A DNA stretch of 64,000 bases, taken from Ceratotherium simum simum (lineage: Eukaryota > Chordata > Mammalia > Perissodactyla > Rhinocerotidae). This document shows, one piece after another, positions 20,640 through 31,102 of this stretch. The DNA lies in assembly GCF_000283155.1 (NCBI RefSeq), contig NW_004454179.1:8747370-8811369 (forward strand), written 5' to 3'. Numbering within the stretch: the first letter of the stretch is position 1; every line of letters begins with the position of its first letter. A model generated the notes under the pieces. That model saw only the letters and a program-made list of their open reading frames with translations. It made no database searches and was not told where the DNA came from. The position numbers and the translations under genes were made by a program.

Positions 20640-21403
20640 AACCCAAAGAAGAAAATATATATCCAACAGTCCATACTGATACAAATAAATGATTGAATAA
20701 ATAAATAAATGGGGAGAAGAGACAGATCTTTCATTCGTAAGAATTCCAAATAATTTGTATAGCTATTCCACCCTCAAAGAGGCAGAGCATAACTGTCACT
20801 CCTTAAAAGTGGGCTGTGAATAACGACTTCCTTCCAAGGAGCACAATATGAACAGAAGGGGGAAAAAGTAACTTTATAGTGGAGAAACCTGACAAATACC
20901 ACCTTAGGCAGGTGATCAAGGTCAACAACAGGGATAAGTCATGTTGATACCATATATCCTTGATATTATGTGATGAAAATGGTGCTTTACCTCTGTGGTC
21001 TTCCTGCCAAAAACACATAACCCCAATCTAATCACGAGAAAAATATCAAATAGATCCCAAATGAGAGACATTCTACAAAATACCTCACTGCTGTCAAGGT
21101 CATCAAAAACAAGAGAAGTCTGAGAAACTTATAGCCAAGAGCCAAAGGAAACGTGACGACTAAACATAATGTGGTCTCTTGCATGGGATTCTGGAACAAA
21201 AAAAGGACATTAGGTAAAAACTAAAGAAATCTTAAAAAAGTATGGACTTCAGCTAATAATAATGTATCAGTATTGATTCATTAATTGTCACAAATGTACT
21301 ATGCTAATGTAAGATATTAATAATAAGGGAAACTAGGTATGGTGTATATGGGAACTCTCAACACTATCTTTGCATTTTTCTCTAAATCTAAAACAATCTA
21401 AAA
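20640..21403 (+). mobile_element. L1M 3' UTR, plus strand
   Basis: It follows the known 3' part of an old L1: AATAAATAAATGGGGAGAAG, GACTTCCTTCCAAGGAGCAC, GTGGAGAAACCTGACAAATAC, GTGATCAAGGTCAACAAC, CAAGGTCATCAAAAACAAGA, GGACATTAGGTAAAAACTAA, ATGTAAGATATTAATAATAA and CTAAATCTAAAACAATCT. It stops near its expected A-rich end, where a minus-strand L1 begins. Confidence 0.75.
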
Positions 21404-21729
21404 TAGAATTCACCAGAGAAACCGTCAGGTCCTGGACTTTTGTTTTGGGGGAGGTTTTTGATCAATATTTCAGTCTCTTTACTTGTGATTGATCTATTCA
21501 GATTCTCTATTTCTTCTTGATTCAGTTTTGGGAGGTTGTATGATTCTAAGAATTTATCCATTTCTTTTAGGTTATCCAATTTGTTGGCGTATAGCTTTTC
21601 ATAGTATTCTCTTATAATCTTTTGTATTTCTGTGGTGTCTGTTGTAATTTCTCCTTTTTCATGTCTGATTTTATTTATTAGAGCCTTATCTCTTTTTTTC
21701 TTAGTGAGTTTGGCTAAAAGGTTTGTCAA
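21404..21729 (-). pseudogene. L1 ORF2 remnant: linker and first reverse-transcriptase motif
   Basis: The minus-strand frame reads through the ORF2 linker (for example [17 protein letters not shown] and [16 protein letters not shown]) to the first conserved reverse-transcriptase segment [13 protein letters not shown], then ends at the junction with the plus-strand L1 3' UTR. It lacks the YADD-type (FADD) catalytic centre. Confidence 0.9.
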
Positions 21730-21965
21730 TTTTGTTTATCTTCTCAAAGAACCAGCTCTTAGTTTGATTGATCCTTGCTATTGTTTTTTTAGTCTCTATT
21801 TCATTTATTTCTGCTTTAATTTTTATTATTTCCTTCATTCTGCTGACTTTGGGCTTTGTTCTTTTTTTCTAGTTCTTTTAGGTATAGTGTAAGATTGTTT
21901 ATTTGAGATTTTTCTTGTTTGTTGAGGTAGGCCTGTCTTGCTATTAGTACCACTTTTGCTGCATC

Positions 21966-22690
21966 TTATAAGTTTTGGTATGTTGTGTTTTCATTTTCAT
22001 TTGTCTCCAGGTATTTTTTGATTTCTCCTTTGATTTCTTCATTGATCCAACGGTTGTTCGGTAGCATGCTGTTTAGTCTCCACATATTTGTGATGTTCCC
22101 AGCTTTTTTCCTGTAGTTTATTTCTAGTTTCATAGCATTGTGGTCAGAAAAGATGCTTGCTATGATTTCAATCTTCTTAAATTTATTGAGCCTTGCTTTG
22201 TTTCCCAACATATGATCTATCTTTGAGAATGTTCCACGTGCACTTGAGAAGAATGAGTATTCTGCTGTTTTTAGAAGGAATGTACTATATATAGCTGTTA
22301 ACTCTATCTGATCTAATGTTTCATTTAAGGTCACTGTTTTCTTATTGACTTTCTGTCTGAATAATCTATCCATTGACATAAGTGGGGTGTTAAGGTCCCC
22401 TACTATTATTGTGTTGCTGTCAATTTCTCCCTTTAGGTCTGTTAATAGTTGCTTTACATACTTTGGTGCTCCTGTGTTAGGTGCATATATATTAATAAAT
22501 ATTATGTCTTCTTGGTGGAATGTCCCTTTATCATTATATAATTCCCATCTTTGTCTCTTATTATCTTTTTTGTCTTGAAGACTGTTTTGTCTGATATAAG
22601 TATAGCTACATCTATTTTCTTTTGCTTGCCATTTGCTTGGAGTATCATCTTCCATCCCCTCACTCTGAGCCTATGTTTGTCTTTAGAGCT
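21966..22690 (-). pseudogene. L1 ORF2 endonuclease domain remnant
   Basis: Apurinic/apyrimidinic-like endonuclease of L1. In the 229-codon minus frame ending at 21966, NIYAPN (residues 55-60), VGDLNTPL (85-92, catalytic Asp codon at 22395-22397), FSKIDHMLG (143-151) and SDHNAMKLE (170-178, catalytic His of SDH) are recognisable. The family endonuclease nicks target DNA at TT/AAAA. The N-terminal part continues beyond the nested insertion, at 22836-22960. The frame is long but the element is dead because its reverse transcriptase is gone. Confidence 0.9.
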
Positions 22691-22849
22691 GAGATATGTT
22701 TCCTTTTATTTATTTATTTTTAATTGAGTTAACATTGGTAACATTTGTAACATTACATAAATTTCAGGTGTACATCATTATATTTCAATTTCTGTGTAGA
22801 TTACATTATGTTCAGCACCCAAAGACTATTACCATGAGATGTGTTTCCT
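22691..22849 (-). mobile_element. 5'-truncated L1 3' end nested in older L1, with target-site duplication
   Basis: The insert (22705-22835, 131 bases) read on the minus strand carries AATCTACACAGAAATTGAAA and GATGTACACCTGAAATTTA and ends in a TAAA-rich tail, the typical L1 3' end of perissodactyls and carnivores. It is flanked by GAGATATGTTTCCT (22691-22704) and GAGATGTGTTTCCT (22836-22849), a 14-base duplication with one mismatch. The ORF2 text of the host L1 continues across it. Confidence 0.85.
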
Positions 22850-22965
22850 GGAGGCAGCATATTGTTAGGTCTTGTTTTTTAATCCATCCAGCCATTCTAT
22901 GTCTTTTAATTGGTGAATCCAATCCATTTACATTTAGAGTGATTATTGATACATGAGGGCTTAAT
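22836..22965 (-). pseudogene. L1 ORF2 N-terminus remnant
   Basis: On the minus strand this segment encodes the start of the endonuclease domain: a motif of the LNVNGLNSP type near 22915-22945, then KRHRMAGW- and CLQETH-like text up to 22850. It joins the endonuclease remnant once the nested insertion is removed. Confidence 0.75.
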
Positions 22966-23599
22966 ACTGCCAGGTTATCTTTTTTGTTTTCCCCTCTGGA
23001 TGCTCTAAATTTCCATTGTTTCTTTCTCCTGTATTTCTGTCTGCCATTTCAGTTTGGTGGTTTTCATGATGTTTTTCTCAGTTTTATCTTAATTTACGAT
23101 TTGTCACTCTGCTCTCATTTTTTGTTTTGTGCTTACCATGAGGTTTTTATAAAAGATCTCATAGAAGAGATAGTCCTTTTTCTGATAGCCTCTTATCTCC
23201 ATTAGCCTATGCAGGTTCCATCCTTTTGCTCTTCCCTTTCTATGTTATTGTTGTCACAAATTATTCTTTTTGTGTTGTGAGTCTGTGACCAAATTGAAGT
23301 GGTTATAGTTATTTTTGATGCTTTCTTTACCTTTATCCTTTAAGTTATAATTAAGCATTTACTCACCTATTCTGATATAGAGCTGAAATTTTCTAATTCA
23401 GTCTGTCTATCTCCTTGCTCAAAGCTTCATAAACTTTTGCCTTTTTGTTTCAGGTCAGAAGGCTCTTTTCAACATTTCTTGTAAGGAGGTCTAGTGGCAA
23501 TGAACTCCCTCAGCTTTTGTTTGTCTGGAAAAGCTTTTATTTCTCCATCCTATCTGAAGGATAATTTCGCTGGATAGAGTATTCTTGGCTAATAGTTTT

Positions 23600-24390
23600 T
23601 GTCTTTCAGTATTTGAATATATCATTCCACTCTCTCCTAGTCTGTAGGGTTTTTGCTGAGAAATCGACTGAAAACCTGATGGGGGTTCCTTTGTAGGTTA
23701 TTTTTTTCTCTTTTGCTGCCCTTCATATTTTTCTTGCCACTGACTTTTGACAGTTTTAATATTATATGCCTTGGATAAGGTCTTTTTGCATTGAGGTAAT
23801 TAGGAGTTCTATTAGCTTCGTGTACTTGCATGTCCCACTCCTTTGCCAGGTTTGGGAAGTTCTCCACTATTATTTCTTTAAATAAGCTCTCTTCTCCTTC
23901 CTCTCTCTCTTATCCTTCTGAGATACCTATAATCCTTAGATTACTTTACTAATTAAGTCAGATATTTCTTGAAGAATTTCTTCATTTTTTAAAAATATTA
24001 GTTCTCTCTCCTCCTCCACCTGAATCATTTCTATGTTTTTATCTTCGAGCTCACTAATTCTCTCCCTCATATGGTCTGTTCTATTTTTAATGCTTTCTAC
24101 ATTATTTTTTCATCTCATTAATTGGTTTCTTCATCTCCAGAATGTCTGTTTGGTTTTTTTTTTTAGACTTTCAATCTCTTCGGTGATGTACTCCTTCTAT
24201 TCATTAACTTTATTCCTGAGCTCACTGAACTGTCTGAGTTTTCTTGTAACTCATTGAGTTTCTCTATGACAGTTATTTTGATTTCTTTGTCAGTTAGATT
24301 GTAATTTTCTATGACTTCAAGTTTTGTTTCTGGAGAGTTGTCATTCTCTTTCTGTTCTGCCATGTTACTGTAGTTCTTCATGGTGTTTGA
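23600..24390 (-). pseudogene. L1 ORF1 remnant
   Basis: L1 ORF1 encodes the RNA-binding chaperone with a coiled coil, an RRM and a C-terminal domain. The frame at 24163-24381 shows the N-terminal segment with heptad-like KEIKITVIEKLNELQENS. The frame at 23637-23867 shows the later segment ENFPNL, QVHEANRTPNYLN and PRHIILKLSKV, from the end of the RRM into the C-terminal domain. The parts are out of frame with one another and the start is uncertain, so it is non-functional. Confidence 0.85.
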
Positions 24391-24399
24391 TGAATTGGT

Positions 24400-25333
24400 C
24401 CTCTGCTAGCACCTCTGTGGTAGTAACCACCTTTTCTTATTTGGGTATGGTTTTGGTTACTTTGGTTCTGAGCTGCTTCTCATTGTATTTGAGGGCCTGC
24501 ACTTTCTACCCTCCACTGCCTCTGCTAGAGGTGTTGTCAATGCCTTCCTTGTGCTGCCTTGTGCCTCTGATGTTGCTAGTGCCTTGCTGCTTATGATATC
24601 ACTGTAGTCTCAGGTGTCACCACTGGGGTCACCAGGCTATGAGCACTTCTGCTCCTTCTGGGATCCCCTCGGTCTCATGTTCCTCCATTCACTCTCCACA
24701 AGCTCGGATGCTACTGCCCTGTGCACCACCTGTGCTGCTGTTCCTGGGTTGTCCAGGGGTGCTGGTTGCACCACTGCCAGGGGTGCTGGATTCAAAGGTG
24801 TTGCTGTTGCTGCTGGGGGCCCAGGGACCCAGGGACTTGTATGCAGCCCCTGCTGCTGGTGGAGCTGGTGTCAGGGGTGCTGCCACTGGCGGCTAGGTCA
24901 CCAGTTCTGCTGTAGTTCCTGAAGCCTCTGGTAGCAGGCTCTACCTGCCACCACTGGGGAGGAGAAGAGCTATTTCTTCTGCCCCTGCCACGACTTCTCA
25001 CAGTCACACAGGCTGTGGCGCCCACCATCTCTGGTCCACTTGCAGACCCATAGGCTGGGGTGCCTGCTGCCTCCACTAACAGTCACACAAGCTGCTACGT
25101 GAGGATCCATGCCCTGGATCACTGCAGCCAGGGGAGCGGGTAGGAGGCTGCTCTCCTAGTTACACTGCCTCCCAGGGATCCAGTCCACCCATCTTCAGAT
25201 GTATAGATGCATAGATCTCTTATGCATCCTGTTGTGCTGTGTAGGGAATCCTCTGTTGGTCAAAGGATGTCCAACTGGTTGTAACTTAGAGAGAAGAGAC
25301 AAAGGGAACAACTCACTCTGCTGATGTCACTGT
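24400..25333 (-). promoter_or_regulatory. L1 5' UTR with GC-rich tract (fossil L1 promoter)
   Basis: About 0.9 kb of GC-rich, low-CpG sequence lies upstream of ORF1 on the minus strand and ends at GTGACATCAGCAGAGTGAG (read on the minus strand near 25333), a plausible L1 5' start. L1 5' UTRs hold the internal sense promoter. Several overlapping frames at 24614-25076 come from its composition and triplet-like CTG/CAG text, not from genes. Promoter activity today is unlikely. Confidence 0.6.
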
Positions 25334-25682
25334 AAAATTGTCTATCATGAAAAGTTTATTTTTAAAAAAAGTGTTCAGGCCATGAACGACAAGGAATAAT
25401 TGAGACTTTACATAATAGAGGAGACTAAGAAGAATTAATAACTAAATGGTAATGCTGGATCCTGGATAAGATCCTGGAACATAAAAATAACATCAGTGGA
25501 AATATTGGTGAAATTTGAATGGTACAAATGTTAATTTCTTGGTTTTGATAATTGTACTATGGTCATGTAAGATGTTAACGTAAGAGGAAGCTGGGTGAGG
25601 GGTATTCAAAATTCTCTGTATTATTTTTGCAGCCTTAATTGTAAATCTAAAATTTGTTCAAAATAAAGAGAAAAAAAAAAAA
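25334..25682 (+). mobile_element. L1M 3' end, plus strand, with A tail
   Basis: ATTGTACTATGGTCATGTAAG, GATGTTAACGTAAGAGGAAG, CTGGGTGAGGGGTATTCAAA, CTCTGTATTATTTTTGCAGC, AAATCTAAAATTTGTTCAAA and a polyadenylation-like AATAAAG followed by A-rich text are a standard L1 3' terminus. The start (25334-25370, with AAAAGTTTATTTTTAAAAAA) repeats the end of the L1 3' UTR left of the minus-strand L1, so these bases may be the second half of a split older element or of a target duplication. Confidence 0.7.
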
Positions 25683-25694
25683 GAAAGGAAAATC

Positions 25695-25945
25695 AGTTGG
25701 GTATATATATGTGCATCTATTTCTTGATTATCTATTATATCCCATTGATCTATGTGTCTATTCCTCTGTCAATAGCAGACATTCTTGATTACTATAGTGA
25801 CATAATAAATCTTGAAATTAGGTAGACTGATTTCCCTCACTTTTGCCTTTCCATACCAATTTTAGAAAAAAAATCTTGTTTATATGTACAAAAACATCTT
25901 GCTGAGATTTTGATAGCAATTGTGTTAAACCTGTAAATCAGCCAC
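25695..25945 (-). mobile_element. L1M fragment, minus strand
   Basis: CCATTGATCTATGTGTCTATTC, CTTGATTACTATAGTGACAT, GAAATTAGGTAGACTGATTT, GAGATTTTGATAGCAATTGTG and AAACCTGTAAATCAG are antisense L1M 3'-region text. Confidence 0.75.
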
Positions 25946-25949
25946 AACA

Positions 25950-27194
25950 TAATATCTTGGAAATTTCAAAAACATATGGAAATTAAACAACACACTTCTA
26001 AACAATCCATGGGTAAAAGAAGAAAAGATAAGGGAATTAGAAAATATTTTGTATTGAACAAAAAAGAAAACAACATAATAAAATTTGTGGTATACAGATA
26101 AAGTAGTCCTTAAGGGAAATTTATAACCTTAAATGCTTTTTTCAGTAAAAGAAGAAAAGTATAAAATCAATAATATAAGGTTCTTTCTTAAGATGCTAAA
26201 AGGAAAAGAGAAAATTAAACCATAAGTAGATAGAAGGATAGAAATCAAAATAAGAGCTGAGATGAATAACACTTTTAAAAAGATAAAAAAACAAAAATAT
26301 TAATTAAACCAAAATCTAGTTGTTTGAAAATGTAAATAAATAAAATTCTTAAATTAAACTGAGCATAAAAAAGAAAGAAGACACATGCTACCAATATCAG
26401 GAATAAAAAAGTAGTCATCACTGGATATCTTAGATATATCAAAAGAGTAATAAGAGAATATTATGAACAATTTTATGGCAATCAATTTGACGATGTAGAA
26501 GAAATGAAAAATTCCTTGAACAACACAAATTGTCAAAAGTGACTCAAGAAGAAATTGAAAATCTGAATACCATATATCTACTAAAGAAATTGATTTGTAA
26601 TCTAAAACTTTCCCACAAGGAAAATTCTTGCAATATATAAAACAATAATACATCATGACCAAGTGATGTGTATCCCAGAAGTACAAGATTGTTTCAACAT
26701 TTGAAAAACCAATGTAATTAATCGTATTAGCAGATCAAAAGGAAAAACCATAAAATCATCTCAATAAATACAAAAAAAAACTTGACAAAATTCAACATCC
26801 ATTCATGATAAACACTCTCAGCAAAATAGGAATAGAAGAAAACATTCTTAATTTGATAAAGGGCATCTATAAGTGTTCTATAGCTAGCATCATGCTTTAT
26901 AGTAAAAGTGTGAATGCTTTCCCCCAAGATTCAGAGCAACAAAAAGTTGCCCATTCTTACCACTTCATTCGGCATTGGATTAGAGGTTCTAGCCAGTGAA
27001 ATATGCCAAGAAAAGAAGGCATTCAGATTGGAAAAGAAGAAAGAAAATTCTTTTTTCTCAGATGACATCATTGTTTACGTAGAAAATCCAATGGAATCTT
27101 CAAAAAAAGCTACTATGTTGCAATATATAAAATAAATATACAACAATCAATAGTATTTTTATATATTAGCAATGTAAAATCAGAAATTAAATTT
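25950..27194 (+). mobile_element. L1M ORF2 region, plus strand
   Basis: Degenerate L1 ORF2 covering the linker and the reverse transcriptase, including TCAAAAGTGACTCAAGAAGA, GATAAACACTCTCAGCAAAA and the catalytic motif region near 27060. The sequence is A-rich as expected for an L1 sense strand. It stops where an ERE is inserted at 27195. The minus frame at 26354-26686 is its shadow. Confidence 0.75.
26805..27135 (+). pseudogene. L1 reverse-transcriptase remnant
   Basis: Two overlapping plus frames carry INTLSKIGIEENILNLIKGI and SDDIIVYVENPMESSKK. The second holds the aspartate pair of the L1 FADD motif (codons at 27061-27066), here SDD with the leading Ala replaced by Ser. A frameshift at about 26914-27000 separates the parts. 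Not functional. Confidence 0.85.
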
Positions 27195-27210
27195 TGTGTG
27201 TGTGTGTGTG
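27195..27210. repeat. (TG)8 microsatellite in an ERE tail
   Basis: Eight TG units immediately left of the ERE long-tail unit, grown from the element's A/C-rich 3' tail. Confidence 0.9.
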
Positions 27211-27503
27211 AGGAAGATCAGCCCTGAGCTAACATCCATGCCAATCCTCCTCTTTTTTTGCTGAGGAAGACTGGCCCTGAGCTAACATCTATTGCCAATC
27301 CTCCTCCTTTTTTTTCCCTTTTTCTCCTCAAAGCCCCCGTAGATAGTTGTATGTCATAGTTGCACATCCTTCTAGTTGCTGTATGTGGGACACCGCCTCA
27401 GCATGGCTAGACAAGCAGTGTGTTGGTGTGCACCCGGGAACTGAACCGGGGCCACTAGTAGCGGAGCGCGTGCACTTAACCGCTAAGCCATGGGGCCAGC
27501 CCT
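27195..27503 (-). mobile_element. Composite ERE SINE carrying both tail types
   Basis: On the minus strand it reads head (GGGGCCAGCC...GGCTTAGCGGTTAAG), the short ERE1-type body (ACAGCAACTAGAAGGATG, ACAACTATCTACGGGGGCTT), an A/G-rich linker, then two copies of the long-tail unit (GATGTTAGCTCAGGGC with CTTCCTCAGC) and a CA-type tail (TG on the plus strand, 27195-27210). At about 309 bases it is longer than the other EREs here. No clear target-site duplication. It sits between an L1 ORF2 part and an L1 3' end. Confidence 0.9.
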
Positions 27504-27895
27504 CATACAATGGAATATTATTCAGCTATAAAAAGGAATGAACTATTGATACATGCTACAAAATGAATGAAACTTGAATACATTATGCTAAGTGAACGAA
27601 GATAGTCACAAAATACCATATATTACATGATCCCATTTATATGAAATGTCCAGAATAAGTAAACCTATAGAGACAGAAAATAGGTTACTGGTTCCCCAGG
27701 GCTAGAAGAGGTGAGAGTTTAGGGAGTGATGGCTAATAAGTGCAGGTTTTCTCTTTGGGGTAGTGAAATGTTCTAAAACTGATTGTGGTGATTAGATGCA
27801 TACCTTAAAAGTCATTGGGTTGTATAGTTTCGATGGGTGAATTGTATGGTATATTAATTATGCCTTAATAAAGCTGTTTAAAAACATTAAAAACT
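27504..27895 (+). mobile_element. L1M 3' UTR, plus strand
   Basis: CAATGGAATATTATTCAGCT, TAAAAAGGAATGAACTATTG, CATTATGCTAAGTGAACGAA, TTATATGAAATGTCCAGAAT, GGTTACTGGTTCCCCAGGGC, GTGAATTGTATGGTATATTA and GCCTTAATAAAGCTGTTTAA are a clear L1M 3' end in order. It may belong to the same L1 as the ORF2 part at 25950-27194, but roughly the remaining ORF2 is missing between them. Confidence 0.85.
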
Positions 27896-28114
27896 CAAGT
27901 CAAAAAATTTATCCAGTCTCTCTCTAGTCTCTTCTCCACCCTATGCCTCTTTAGCACTATGATTAAGAAGTGGTCTCATCAACTCTTTCTCTTCTTCCTT
28001 GCTTTAGAAGCACTTAAAATTTTCTTATATAGTCCTGGAAAAGTGATCCTCAGATTTTCTTTTGGGGTTTTATTTCATCTTTGTTCTTGGACTACAATAA
28101 TTTGTGAGGCTTTC

Positions 28115-28330
28115 CTGATTTCATTCATTTACTTGATAAATTTATAGAGTGGTTACGTCATGTCAGACACTGTATTAAGCACCTATCATATAAAGTCAAA
28201 TAAGACCTGGTACCTGCCTTCAAAAAGTTTATAGTCTAGTAAGGGAGGCAGATATGTAAACACATAATTAAGACATAAATCAACATGTACCATAATTGAA
28301 GCATGTAAAAGTGCTAAGGGAGAACAGACT
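28115..28330 (-). mobile_element. L2 LINE 3'-end fragment
   Basis: TCATTCATTTACTTGATAAATT, TCAGACACTGTATTAAGCAC, AATAAGACCTGGTACCTGCC, AAAGTTTATAGTCTAGTAAG and GGAGGCAGATATGTAAACAC are antisense L2. Confidence 0.75.
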
Positions 28331-28537
28331 TTGCCATTAGACTTAGAGTCAGAAAACTTGGGTTGAATGAATTAGGCTTAATAGCTTTGTGATTTTAAAA
28401 AAAAGTCATTTAAATATCCAGAGTCCCAGTGTTTTAACTGCAAAATGGAGAAAACGCCACCCACTTCACCAGTTTATTGTGATAATTAAATGCAAACATG
28501 ATATGAAAGTATTTTGTAAACTATATAAACTGAGACA
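28331..28537 (+). mobile_element. MIR SINE
   Basis: Directly after the L2: TTAGACTTAGAGTCAGAAAAC, CTTGGGTTGAATGAATTAGG, ACTGCAAAATGGAGAAAACG, AGTTTATTGTGATAATTAAA and GAAAGTATTTTGTAAAC follow the plus-strand MIR order, with an A-rich disruption in the centre. Confidence 0.6.
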
Positions 28538-30088
28538 TATCAATATCTTAGAAATAATTGTTGCTTTATTTACTTTCTTTGTAAATTAGTGAGGATAAAG
28601 TTGGTAACATGCTCTAAGATCCGAGAAAAAATAATAAATACAATATTTTTCTTATAACTGAGAGTAACAGATGGAATTGTAATCGTTTCTGGAAGAAAAG
28701 GAAACAGCTTGAAATGTAATGATTTCAAGACTGACTGAGGAGATGGAGAATAACATGGAAGAAGGGTTAGATCATGGTTGGAAGAGACAAAGGCCAACTG
28801 AATAGTAAGCTTGAACAGTACATAGCTGTGGTAGAAAACATGGTGTTGAAGGCAGGGTTCTGAAGGTAAGCAGGAATTTTAGTGGGAGCTATGAGCTTGC
28901 CATACCCTTATCAATCACATGCATTTTCTTTTAAAAGGTGAAAGTGAAGTTATCTCAGTGAGGACAATATCCTCTCCCAGAATAATTTAAACACAAAGTT
29001 CTACTGTAGTTCAAATCTCCCACATGCACAGCCATAAGCACAGTGTTTTCTCTGGTTGATTTAATATTTGCTTATCTGTACCATGATGGCTTCTAATAAA
29101 AACTGCTGATTCTCTACACATTTCCTACCCCTCCCTTATCTTTAAAAACAACCATCAAGGAAATTATAAGCTACATAACAAGTTAATCAATAAATTCATA
29201 TAAAATCAAGAAATAAAAACAAGGTAAAAGTAAGGTGGTTCTACAGATTGTCTATATTAAAAATGGGCAAAGAATTTAAATTATAATCTCAAATAATACT
29301 CGCTGTAATATAGCAGAGTTAATAGTACTATTTGACATTTAATATTTCAATGTCCCGATTCTTGTGTACATATATTTCAATCTTAATAACATACAAATGT
29401 AAGATTTTTTTTTTAAGTCTTTAACATTTAATACATTATTGCCAGTTCTCACTTATCTGGGCATAATAAGAGACAGGAGTAAAATAGAGACCATATATGA
29501 CATCAATCACATATACAGGCTAAATGTCTGCATTATACCTATATAATACTTACCATGGTTACTAACAAGTATGTCAGATTGGAGCCCAGCAACTGATAGA
29601 CATGGGTCGGGGGGATCAAACTTAGGAAAAGGGAGGCATTTTATTTAAATAACTTACAGAAATACAAATGTTCACGCCCCAATGACTCCTATCCAACCAG
29701 CCTATAGGTATGGAGGTAGCAACTATTACCCATGGTATTTTGGTGGCCCTCCCTCCCAGATCAGCATTAGAAACAACTAGCTATAAAGATTTTTTCAATG
29801 AGTTGCTAAATAGTACCAGCATGGTACTATTCAATAAAGGCTAGAGAGGAATAGGTTGAGAGTTACTGGCTCTGGATTGAAAAGCCCTTTGTTGTGTTCA
29901 GATGCACTGTATAATTTCTGAGGCAAAATGAGAAGGACACAAACTGAAGATAGAATTGGAAATTAAAAGAATGATATTCACTACAGACAACGGAAGACAA
30001 AGACCTTCAAGGTTAGGGGAAACAACGGCACAAAACAAGCTACAGTGGACGTTATGTTGCACCTACCAGATCCCTCTTCAAGAATGAA
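28538..30088. other. Unresolved sequence
   Basis: About 1.5 kb with no recognised repeat and no frame above 75 codons. Composition varies from AT-rich (29150-29560) to balanced (29570-29780). Confidence 0.4.
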
Positions 30089-30470
30089 GGACTCATTTCC
30101 TCAGAGACTGGGAGTGCTGTCAGCTGACAACCCTCAGCTGACAGCCCTCTCTAGGAATTGTCCATGGCTGAAAAGAGTTGTTTCTTCCAAATTCTTGCAG
30201 CTTGCCTCCAACGATTGGTTGATGTGGGGGTCTGAAGGTCTGACCCCTTCACCTCGACTCTGAAAGGCCATCCCAGCTCCAGAGCCTTGATGGAGTTTGT
30301 GGAGCCCCTGTTTGGAACGTATCACAGACCAACTTCTCCCTCTGCCCAATTCTGCCTCCTGCCCTTCCCTCAAAAGTATTGATCCTGAGAGCACTCCCCA
30401 GAAAACTCCCTCCATGCTAATCTCTACCTCAGAATCTGCTTTCTAGGAAACTCAAGAAGCAACAAGGAGA
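30089..30470 (+). mobile_element. Possible old LTR-like repeat
   Basis: CTCCCCAGAAAACTCCCTCC, ATGCTAATCTCTACCTCAGA and ATCTGCTTTCTAGGAAACTC resemble the end of an old mammalian LTR repeat. It includes a partial 20-base duplication (CAGCTGACAACCCT and CAGCTGACAGCCCT). The 72- and 93-codon frames here are on opposite strands and unconvincing. Confidence 0.3.
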
Positions 30471-30843
30471 TAATAAACCACTGCCATGCAGTTTCATTGT
30501 GAAGAAACTACGATATTAGGAACATCACAGGTCTCTAGGCAACCCCAGACACTAGGCAGTTGATCAGGTTCTTGCTCAGTTATGATGTTCATCTCACTAT
30601 TTGACAACTGAATAGGCTACAGAAAACCTGGAGAGGAGTCAGAGGTGCCAAAGGAACATTAGAAGAAAGGTGAAAGGAATGGAATTACTTATTTCAGAGA
30701 CAAGTGAAAGGGAGAAAACCAATAGTATAAGAATAGAGAGTAAAATTTTAGTATAAAGGATATAGGTTACACATAAGGACACGTGTGAATAATTAGAATA
30801 TTAGAACAACTTGGTAATAAAGATAATTTATTCACTTAATATC
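30471..30843. other. Unresolved sequence
   Basis: No recognised repeat or coding pattern. Confidence 0.35.
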
Positions 30844-31102
30844 ATTTATAATAACAACAATTTGAATTTACTCTATGTTAGGAGCTATGCTAAGCATGTC
30901 ATATACTGTATTAAGTATTTAATTTTCACAACAATACTGTGAGGAAGAACTATTATTATGCCCATTTTACAGATAAGGAAATTAAGGCTTACAAAGATAA
31001 AGTAATTTGTCTAGAATTACACAGCTAGGAAATCATGAAGTAAGGACTCAAACTCAGGTCTTTCTGACTCTAAAACACATGCTCTAAACTACTGCCTCTT
31101 TG
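30844..31102 (-). mobile_element. MIR SINE, nearly full length
   Basis: TTAGGAGCTATGCTAAGCAT, TTTAATTTTCACAACAATAC, GAGGAAGAACTATTATTATG, CCCATTTTACAGATAAGGAA and CTCAAACTCAGGTCTTTCTG with ACACATGCTCTAAACTACTG give the whole antisense MIR order. Confidence 0.85.

Larger units (their letters stand above)
21404..25333 (-). mobile_element. L1 LINE, minus strand, keeps its 5' half and lacks its 3' half
   Basis: From right to left it holds a GC-rich 5' UTR (24400-25333), ORF1 remnant (about 23600-24390), an ORF1-ORF2 spacer and ORF2 up to the start of the reverse-transcriptase fingers (21404). It is interrupted by a smaller L1 at 22705-22835. The junction at about 21404 falls within the codons after the PGPDGF motif, so most of the reverse transcriptase, the Cys-rich end and the 3' UTR are missing. 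L1 copies usually lose the 5' end, so losing the 3' end is unusual and points to a later deletion or an inversion during insertion. Confidence 0.85.

Noticed and set aside
24614..25076. Cluster of overlapping 64-102 codon frames on both strands in GC-rich DNA
   Set aside because: They lie in the fossil L1 5' UTR, overlap in several frames and on both strands, and have Gly/Ala/Pro/Cys composition driven by base content. No exon or CpG-island promoter is visible.
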